Source: JAVVEG01 sp032251455 (GTDB lineage Bacteria; Pseudomonadota; Gammaproteobacteria; Pseudomonadales; Pseudohongiellaceae). From it: DNA of 14,518 nt. A model generated the notes under the pieces. The model worked only from the letters and a program-made list of their open reading frames with translations, did no database searches and was not told the origin of the DNA. Each line of letters opens with the position of its first letter. The stretch's first letter is position 1. The position numbers were made by a program, and so were the translations under genes. Location of the stretch: assembly GCA_032251455.1 (NCBI GenBank), contig JAVVEG010000038.1, forward strand, positions 1 to 14,518, given 5' to 3'. Positions 1 through 5,314 of this stretch are shown piece by piece.

Positions 1-24
1 CCTTTAAGGGGGTGGGCTTTTTTT
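1..24 (+). terminator. Right half of a terminator cut by the window edge
   Basis: Positions 6-17 (AAGGGGGTGGGC) are followed by seven T residues at 18-24, the usual arm-plus-U-tract form of an intrinsic terminator. The bases CCTT at 1-4 can pair with AAGG at 6-9, so the hairpin turn seems to lie at about position 5 and the rest of the left arm lies before the window. It would end a plus-strand gene from the left. Read on the minus strand it lies 20-40 bases past the GGDEF-EAL stop, so it may work in both directions if A residues precede the missing arm. The left arm is inferred, not seen. Confidence 0.5.
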
Positions 25-44
25 ATGCCTTGCTCAAATGTTGG

Positions 45-2030
45 TTAGACTTTCAGCAGACGGGCCTGGTAGTTGCGATGAATGTCAAAATGCTGAGCTG
101 GCATGGGTTTATCCAGGAAATAACCTTGAGCAAATTCGCATTTCTGGCTGCGCAGGTATTCAAGCGCGGACAAGGTCTCAACCCCCTCGGCAATAACCTG
201 TAAATTGAGTTGATGTGACATGGCAATGATCGATGCTGTGATATTCTGTTTGCCCCCTACAATACTTGCTGTTTGAATGAAGGAGCGATCAATTTTCAAT
301 ACATCAAAAGGCAACGCGTTGAGATAGGAAAAAGAAGAATAGCCAATGCCAAAATCATCCAATAACAAATGGACGCCTGACGCTGCCAAATCGATAAGAC
401 TTTGCATGACCTGTTCGTCATCCTCAATCATCAGGCTTTCCGTCACCTCAATATGCACGGCATTGTTGGGTAGCTGATATTTTTTCAAGGCTCTTGTGAG
501 CAGAGCGGGAAACAGACCTCCCTTGAGTTGTTGTACCGAAACATTGACTGAAACATAAAAATCCTGTTTGCCTTGATCACGCCAGACTCGACATTGGGCA
601 CAGGCTTGGTCGAGCACCCATTCGCCGATCTGGAGAATAAGTCCGGTTTCTTCAGCCACGGGAATGAAATCCGCAGGCGCAACGCTGGAGCCATCACGTT
701 TTTTCCAGCGCAGCAAGGCTTCAGCCCCGACCGTGCGCATATCAAGCAAACGCACCAGTGGCTGGTAATGCAGGGAAAATTCATCGCGGATCAATGCCCC
801 GCGTAATTGATCTTCCATGTCCAGACGTTGATGGACGCGAGTCAACATATCTGGAGAGAAAAATGCGAATTTGTTTTTACCACTGTTTTTCGCATGGTAC
901 ATGGCTAGGTCGGCATATTTGGGCAGGTTATCGATATCCAGTGTGTCGAGTGGGTAGAGGGTAATACCGATGCTCGCTGTCAAATAGGCATTGGCATGAT
1001 CCAACACATACTGCTTGGCCAAGACATCGAGAATTTCCTGGGCAATTTCCCGCGCAGCTTGCTCTGGGTCTTGTCGCAGATGCAGAAGCAGGGTGAACTC
1101 GTCCCCGCCCATGCGGGAGACATCTTCACGGTTATCCACGATGGCCAGGAGGCGTTGTCCGGCCTGTTTCAGTAGTTGATCGCCGGCTATATGGCCCATG
1201 GTGTCATTGATATTTTTGAACCGATCAAGGTCAATAAAAAATAAACCGAGATGTCCTCCCGTCTGTTGCACCTGCAGCATGCGGGTCTGCAACTGATGTT
1301 TGAAAGCGTTGCGATTGGGCAATCCAGTCAGACTGTCATAATGAGCAAGTTGTTTGTTGCTGTATTCACTGATAGCCAGTGCGCGGCTGGTGTCTTCCAT
1401 TTTGCCTGCGGCACGAACGATACCGTTAGCCATTATGGCAATGCCGCCCAACAGGGCCCCGCCGAGCAGTCCAGCCAACAACAGGGCGGTCCAGACCGTA
1501 ATCTCGACAGCTTCCGATACCAGAATCAAGAATTGTTCAGAGTTCAAGGAAAAGATATCGGTTGCATTTTCCAGTTCCTGGCGCATCACGGTATCGTTTA
1601 TTTCGCCGTTGCGATAGGCAGCGAGCATGGCCAGTGTTTGCTCACCCTGATCGACATCACGTTGGCAAATGTTGATGGCCTCGTAGGTGCCAGTAACGCG
1701 CATCATCCACCGATCCAATGAATTTATCAGGACCAGGCAGTCCAGTGGTTGTTGCCGCACAAGATGGACTATATCTATCAGGCGATCAGTCTCGGCACCA
1801 GAAAAAGAGCGGGTTGCCGTCACATATTGGTTCAGGGTAGCAACGTGTTTGAGATGCAGGGAATTCAGTGCATGCAGTTGAGCACCTTTGTTGACCTGAG
1901 AAAGACTGAAGCCAAGAATCAGGAAAATCAGAAGCAACAAACCCATGATGGTAAAAATACGCAAGCGTATGGGTTTGGCACTGTTGTTGCTTGCCGTGAC
2001 AGACGGGTCAAATCCGTGGTTTAAGCCCAT
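45..2030 (-). CDS. Membrane-bound GGDEF-EAL cyclic-di-GMP turnover protein
   Basis: A 661-residue inner-membrane protein with both cyclic-di-GMP synthesis (GGDEF) and hydrolysis (EAL) domains. Two membrane segments (about residues 25-45 and 177-200) frame a ~130-residue, mostly helical extracytoplasmic region holding two cysteines, a likely sensor. The GGDEF domain starts at LTGLPNR (~234), has FFIDLDRFK and an intact GGDEF at 308-312; there is no clear RxxD inhibitory site before it. The EAL domain has EALLRW (437-442), the VNVS and TESL motifs, DDFGIGYSS (558-566), LKIDRSF and AEGVE, so all usual metal and catalytic residues are present. By sequence both activities are possible; in such tandem proteins one is often dominant, which cannot be told here. 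Start: the ATG at 2030 has GAAGGG nine bases upstream. Longer reading from GTG at 2111 would begin inside the hairpin at 2104-2138, and ATG at 2039 has its purine run directly abutting it. Monocistronic by context. Confidence 0.93.
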   Translation of the reverse strand: MGLNHGFDPSVTASNNSAKPIRLRIFTIMGLLLLIFLILGFSLSQVNKGAQLHALNSLHLKHVATLNQYVTATRSFSGAETDRLIDIVHLVRQQPLDCLVLINSLDRWMMRVTGTYEAINICQRDVDQGEQTLAMLAAYRNGEINDTVMRQELENATDIFSLNSEQFLILVSEAVEITVWTALLLAGLLGGALLGGIAIMANGIVRAAGKMEDTSRALAISEYSNKQLAHYDSLTGLPNRNAFKHQLQTRMLQVQQTGGHLGLFFIDLDRFKNINDTMGHIAGDQLLKQAGQRLLAIVDNREDVSRMGGDEFTLLLHLRQDPEQAAREIAQEILDVLAKQYVLDHANAYLTASIGITLYPLDTLDIDNLPKYADLAMYHAKNSGKNKFAFFSPDMLTRVHQRLDMEDQLRGALIRDEFSLHYQPLVRLLDMRTVGAEALLRWKKRDGSSVAPADFIPVAEETGLILQIGEWVLDQACAQCRVWRDQGKQDFYVSVNVSVQQLKGGLFPALLTRALKKYQLPNNAVHIEVTESLMIEDDEQVMQSLIDLAASGVHLLLDDFGIGYSSFSYLNALPFDVLKIDRSFIQTASIVGGKQNITASIIAMSHQLNLQVIAEGVETLSALEYLRSQKCEFAQGYFLDKPMPAQHFDIHRNYQARLLKV

Positions 2031-2103
2031 GCGGGGCATCCCTTCATTGTGCAGTCCTGTTGGAACAGTCGATCTTACCGGATAGAAGTACACATAGGTA
2101 TAG

Positions 2104-2138
2104 AAACCCACCCCTGTGCTGTCTAAAGAGGTGGGTTT
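2104..2138 (-). terminator. Terminator-like hairpin between the methyltransferase and GGDEF-EAL genes
   Basis: A perfect 9-bp inverted repeat: AAACCCACC at 2104-2112 and GGTGGGTTT at 2130-2138, with a 17-base loop. It starts 20 bases past the stop of the methyltransferase-like gene and ends well before the preferred start of the GGDEF-EAL gene. The T run after the stem on the minus strand is short (the stem's own TTT, then CTAT), so termination strength is uncertain. Confidence 0.5.
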
Positions 2139-2158
2139 GGCTAAGCGGGTTTATCGTT

Positions 2159-2881
2159 TTAATGTGGCTTCATTACCTTGAGCACAAACCGGTCGGTATT
2201 GCGCTGCAGGCTATCATCACCCTGGTGCAGGGTATGGTCGTCGGCCGGGTTATCCAGCACATCGCTCAAACCTACCACTACAAAGCCATCGGCAGTGATT
2301 GACTTGACGACATCACTGACGGCAATGCGATGCAGGGTACGGTTATCGGCACCCGGGTTGCCCTGGTGATCGATAATGCCAAGAATTCCACCAGGTTTGA
2401 GTGCGTGCATTACCTGGGCCATTATTCTAGAGGCGACAGCAGGATCATTATTGTAAAAGTCATGGTAGTTCAATGCAGTAATGGCAAAGTCTATGGAATT
2501 GGCTGGCAGTTCCGAGATGGGTGATTCCCAGCTTTCGATATTGCTCAAGCGCTGGGTTTTTTCAGCTATGGCGGCTATCGACGCATCACCTCGCGGGTTG
2601 CCCGGGGTGTTTTGTGCATAGACTTTCCCATTGGGGCCTACGGCGTAAGACAATACTTCGGTATACCAGCCTGTAGACGCATTGATGTCAAGTACGCTCA
2701 TGCCGGCTTCAAGACCCAGAAAGTCCAGTACCTGTGGAGCCTTGCGGCTGGCATCCCGCTCCTTGTCTGCGGCTGCGCGTTGGGGATTGGCCATTGCCCG
2801 CTCCAATGCAGCGATATCCAGAGCCATGGCATTGCTGGCCAGCAGACAGGCTGTGACAAATACGGCTAAAATCGATTTCAT
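2159..2881 (-). CDS. Exported class I SAM-dependent methyltransferase-like protein
   Basis: A 240-residue protein resembling the 'predicted methyltransferase' group COG4798. It opens with a clear signal peptide (about residues 1-20, ending AMA before LDIAAL), which would send it to the periplasm. The Rossmann-type motif I is seen as VLDINASTGWYTE (63-75), where the ASTGWYT stretch stands for the glycine loop that binds S-adenosylmethionine. FAITALNYHDFYN (~132-143) and LKPGGILGIIDHQG (161-174) fit motifs II and III of the fold. The substrate is unknown. An exported SAM-binding fold is odd, since SAM is a cytoplasmic cofactor. Start: ATG at 2881, with AAAAGG eight bases upstream; the in-frame GTG at 2890 would add only three residues and spoil the ribosome site. 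Single gene, divergent from the SRPBCC gene across a 294-bp gap. Confidence 0.82.
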   Translation of the reverse strand: MKSILAVFVTACLLASNAMALDIAALERAMANPQRAAADKERDASRKAPQVLDFLGLEAGMSVLDINASTGWYTEVLSYAVGPNGKVYAQNTPGNPRGDASIAAIAEKTQRLSNIESWESPISELPANSIDFAITALNYHDFYNNDPAVASRIMAQVMHALKPGGILGIIDHQGNPGADNRTLHRIAVSDVVKSITADGFVVVGLSDVLDNPADDHTLHQGDDSLQRNTDRFVLKVMKPH

Positions 2882-2913
2882 AGTACACACCTTTTTTGAG
2901 TTATTTTATAAGT

Positions 2914-2956
2914 AACCAGTCTTGTTAAAATCGGACTCATATAAAGATTACTGGTT
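2914..2956. repeat. Inverted repeat in the divergent intergenic region
   Basis: AACCAGT at 2914-2920 is mirrored by ACTGGTT at 2950-2956, a 7-bp perfect inverted repeat with a 29-base AT-rich spacer. It lies 33-75 bases upstream of the methyltransferase-like gene, where a promoter or operator would be expected. It could be a binding site for a regulator with spaced half-sites, or chance. The rest of 2957-3112 shows no coding potential that I can support. Confidence 0.25.
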
Positions 2957-3112
2957 CCATGAGCCTGACCGGGATAATAGCTGATTTCTTCATGGATTGT
3001 CTGGTATGCGCCAGGTTCTGCATTCTTCCTGAAAAGCACTTCCTGCAAAAGGTTGCAAACAGGTACAGCATGGCCCTATGCTCTGTCCTCGCCATTCACA
3101 AGTCGAGACAGG

Positions 3113-3140
3113 TTGGTTATTAAACTGGCCATGTTATTAA
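3113..3140 (+). promoter_or_regulatory. Candidate sigma-70 promoter for the SRPBCC gene
   Basis: TTGGTT at 3113-3118 and TATTAA at 3135-3140 are 16 bases apart, 35 bases before the ATG at 3176. The match to TTGACA/TATAAT is partial (3/6 and 4/6). The position is right for a short leader. Confidence 0.3.
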
Positions 3141-3175
3141 TCCATTAGCCCAACAGTAAACAGAGGATAACAAGA

Positions 3176-3691
3176 ATGAGAAATCTTTTAGCGACAATCA
3201 CGTATTCCGCCCTGCTGGTATTGACGACAGCTCCGGCGGCGTCAGCCCAGCCTGCAAGTGCCCAGACAGAGTATACCCGGATACATATGGAGATAGATGT
3301 CAGTCGGTCCGCTGAGGCCGTGTGGGCGAAGGTGGGTGACTACTGTGCAATCAGCGAGTGGCTGAATCTTAGCTGCGAAATCACCTCAGGTGATGGTGGC
3401 ATCGGGACAGTGCGCTTGCTGGCTGACCGTATCGTCGAGATCATGGTGGCTCAGACCGAATTATCCTATGGTTACACCCAGCCTGCAGTACAGGGTGAAT
3501 TCTATAATCTTTACCACGGTTTCATGGAGGCCAGGGCTGTTGATGCCAACAACTCAAAGCTGATCTATACCCTGGTCTATGATCCCTCCAACCTGGCGGA
3601 CGACGCTGCGCGAGAGGCGGATATTGAACGCCGACGCAATACTTTCCAGCGAGCGCTGGCCAATATGAAGGCACTTGCCGAAGCGGGCTGA
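3176..3691 (+). CDS. Exported SRPBCC (START-like) family protein
   Basis: A 171-residue protein with a signal peptide (residues 1-24, cleavage likely after AASA, before QPAS). The mature part reads like the SRPBCC / polyketide cyclase-dehydrase superfamily: a first strand (RIHMEIDVSRSAEAVWAKVGDY, about 35-56), then an ISEWL helix, a GDGGIGTVRLL strand pair, and a long C-terminal helix (about 144-168) that typically closes the hydrophobic pocket. Two cysteines, C57 and C67, sit close enough to form a disulfide after export. Members bind hydrophobic ligands; which ligand, and whether there is catalysis, cannot be read from the sequence. Start: ATG at 3176 preceded by AGAGGA eight bases upstream. 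It stands alone, divergent from the methyltransferase-like gene and convergent with the redox pair downstream. Confidence 0.78.
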   Translation: MRNLLATITYSALLVLTTAPAASAQPASAQTEYTRIHMEIDVSRSAEAVWAKVGDYCAISEWLNLSCEITSGDGGIGTVRLLADRIVEIMVAQTELSYGYTQPAVQGEFYNLYHGFMEARAVDANNSKLIYTLVYDPSNLADDAAREADIERRRNTFQRALANMKALAEAG

Positions 3692-3698
3692 TCTGCCA

Positions 3699-3749
3699 AG
3701 AGGAAAAGGGCTGGCAGCTGGATGAGTGCTGCCAGTCATTGACCCTCTT
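3699..3749. terminator. Hairpin between convergent genes
   Basis: CTGGCAGC at 3711-3718 and GCTGCCAG at 3728-3735 form a perfect 8-bp stem with a 9-base loop. AAGAGG (3699-3704) and CCTCTT (3744-3749) can pair as an outer arm. It lies between the stop of the SRPBCC gene (3691) and the stop of the redoxin gene (3755), where a two-way terminator is expected. There is no T-run on either side, so it may not be a classical intrinsic terminator. Confidence 0.45.
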
Positions 3750-3754
3750 GCAAA

Positions 3755-4273
3755 TCAGGCGGTTCCTCTGGGTGGATAGCCTTTGCTTAAAATATAACCA
3801 ATTCCCATTTTGATCATGGCCAGATCCGGTCGGCAAAAAGGTGCGCTGGACACTTCGCTGAAATGCAGGCCGCCATCAGGACGGATGAGGAACAAGCCAG
3901 GTTCCGCAAAATCCTGATCGGTTTCGGCACTGCTCAGTGGTGTTGAGATATACAGGCCCAGCTCCCGGGCCCTGGCAATATCCAGATCGTAGGCAACCGG
4001 GAAGCTCAGACCAGCTTCAGCACTGAATTTCTCGGCTTTGTCCTTGCCGTCAGTCGAGACGGCCACAATTTGCACATTCAGGGCATCAAAGTCAGCCTTC
4101 ATCTCCTCCAGTTGAGCAAGGTATTTCTTGCAGATCGGGCAATGTAGACCGCGGTAGACCACAACCAGTTGCCATTGTCCCGGTGCCGGCTGCCCCAGCA
4201 CCAGTTGTTCCCCTTGGGTGGTAGGAAGCGGGGTAGGTGGGAAAGGTTTATCGATACGTGCTGCTGTCGACAT
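3755..4273 (-). CDS. AhpC/TSA-like redoxin with CPIC motif
   Basis: A 172-residue cytoplasmic thioredoxin-fold protein (no signal peptide) of the 'peroxiredoxin-like' AhpC/TSA group. WQLVVVYRGLHCPICKKYL (34-52) carries the redox-active CPIC pair (C45, C48) at the end of the first strand and start of the helix, as in redoxins. IVAVSTDGKDKAEKF and FPVAYD are typical AhpC/TSA segments. A third cysteine, C147, lies near the C-terminus (APFCRPD). The classical peroxiredoxin PxxxTxxC signature is absent, so peroxidase activity is not assured; a thiol-disulfide role is equally possible. Start: ATG at 4273 with AGGAGA five bases upstream. It follows yghU by 60 bases on the same strand, so the two probably form a thiol/oxidative-stress transcription unit. 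Confidence 0.85.
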   Translation of the reverse strand: MSTAARIDKPFPPTPLPTTQGEQLVLGQPAPGQWQLVVVYRGLHCPICKKYLAQLEEMKADFDALNVQIVAVSTDGKDKAEKFSAEAGLSFPVAYDLDIARARELGLYISTPLSSAETDQDFAEPGLFLIRPDGGLHFSEVSSAPFCRPDLAMIKMGIGYILSKGYPPRGTA

Positions 4274-4333
4274 TTTGTTCTCCTGCAAGCTTGGTATTGC
4301 TTGTTGAATTGGTGGTTGAAGAGCAGGACAGGC

Positions 4334-5197
4334 TCAGATCTTGTCGAAATCACTGGCATCGTGCCGTTCGCGCAATTGCTCCCCGGGTTCACCCCAGACC
4401 CGATTGACCATTCTGCCGCGTTGCGTAGCTGGCCTTTTGGCAATTTCTTCAGTCCAGCGTACTACATGCCGGTAAGTATGGGTTTGCAGAAATTCGGCGG
4501 CCTCATACACCTTGTTGTTAACCAGTGCCCCGTACCAGGGCCAGATGGCCATATCAGCGATGGTATAGTCATTGCCAGCTATAAATTGACTGCTGGCCAG
4601 GCGTTGATCGAGCACATCCAGTTGTCGTTTCACTTCCATGGCATAGCGGTTGATGGGGTATTCGAGTTTTTCTGGTGCATACGCATAAAAATGACCAAAA
4701 CCCCCACCCAGGATTGGTGCACTGCCCATTTGCCAGAATAACCAGGAAAGACACTCGGCTCGTGCAGCCCTGTCAGTGGGGATGAAGGCGTCAAATTTTT
4801 CAGCCAGATAGAGCAGAATGGCGCCAGATTCAAAAACACGAATACCCGGTTCGGTACTTTTATCAAACAAAGCCGGGATTTTTGAATTTGGATTGATGCT
4901 CACAAAACCACTGCTGAACTGTTCTCCTTCGGTGATATTGATCAAATGGGCATCGTATTCAGCATCCTTGAACCCCAGCGCCAGCAGTTCTTCCAGCAAC
5001 ATGGTGATCTTGACCCCATTGGGTGTGGCCAATGAGTAGAGTTGCAGCGGGTGTTTACCGACGGGCAGGATTTTTTCATGGGTGGCTCCGGCAGTAGGCC
5101 GATTGATTTTGGCGAAGGTGCCACCGTTTTCCGTGTCCCATTGCCATACCTTAGGAGGGGTATATTGAGGGGGAGATACAACATTGGATTCGGACAT
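4334..5197 (-). CDS. yghU: YghU-type glutathione transferase / disulfide-bond oxidoreductase
   Basis: A 287-residue cytoplasmic protein very close to E. coli YghU (288 residues). The shared signature runs PPKVWQWD, INRPTAGATHEK, PVGKHPLQLYSL and TPNGVKITMLLEELL in the thioredoxin-like N-terminal domain. NPNSKIPAL with RVFESGAILLYLAEKF binds the glutathione gamma-glutamyl end in this fold. The helical C-terminal domain has GGGFGHFYAYAPEKLEY, YTIADMAIWPWYG and the terminal RERHDASDF. YghU binds two glutathiones and reduces disulfides and organic peroxides; I infer the same here. Start: ATG at 5197, with CGAGAG five bases upstream, matches the family length. A longer in-frame reading upstream (to 5269) would run into the inverted repeat at 5248-5299 and is not family-like. 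It probably shares a transcript with the downstream redoxin. Confidence 0.95.
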   Translation of the reverse strand: MSESNVVSPPQYTPPKVWQWDTENGGTFAKINRPTAGATHEKILPVGKHPLQLYSLATPNGVKITMLLEELLALGFKDAEYDAHLINITEGEQFSSGFVSINPNSKIPALFDKSTEPGIRVFESGAILLYLAEKFDAFIPTDRAARAECLSWLFWQMGSAPILGGGFGHFYAYAPEKLEYPINRYAMEVKRQLDVLDQRLASSQFIAGNDYTIADMAIWPWYGALVNNKVYEAAEFLQTHTYRHVVRWTEEIAKRPATQRGRMVNRVWGEPGEQLRERHDASDFDKI

Positions 5198-5247
5198 ATA
5201 AACTCTCGATGAAAGACAGAACAAATGGCAAGGATAACATTGATCAG

Positions 5248-5299
5248 GGAGTCTCTGAATAAGCCCCACAAAGTGGTTTTAGACTGATTCAGAGACTCC
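5248..5299. mobile_element. 52-bp palindromic element with IS5-like ends
   Basis: GGAGTCTCTGAAT (5248-5260) is repeated as a perfect 13-bp inverted copy at 5287-5299. Read inward, the ends agree at 15 of the first 16 bases (GGAGTCTCTGAATAAG and GGAGTCTCTGAATCAG). The 26-base core carries a small CCAC-AAA-GTGG hairpin (5266-5276). The ends share GGA and GAATAAG with the terminal repeats of IS5 as I remember them. The right flank is TTAG, which fits the YTAR-type target of that family, and the left flank is TCAG, one base different. It could be two IS ends left after internal deletion, or a very small MITE. It starts 15 bases past the stop of the DUF305-LVIVD gene, so it may also act as that operon's terminator, though no T-run follows. 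Confidence 0.45.
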
Positions 5300-5314
5300 T
5301 TAGCTTGTTATGGT

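Noticed and set aside
2031..2111. N-terminal extension of the GGDEF-EAL protein from GTG at 2111
   Set aside because: It would start inside a 9-bp hairpin, has no ribosome site, and adds a stretch without family features; ATG at 2030 is better placed.
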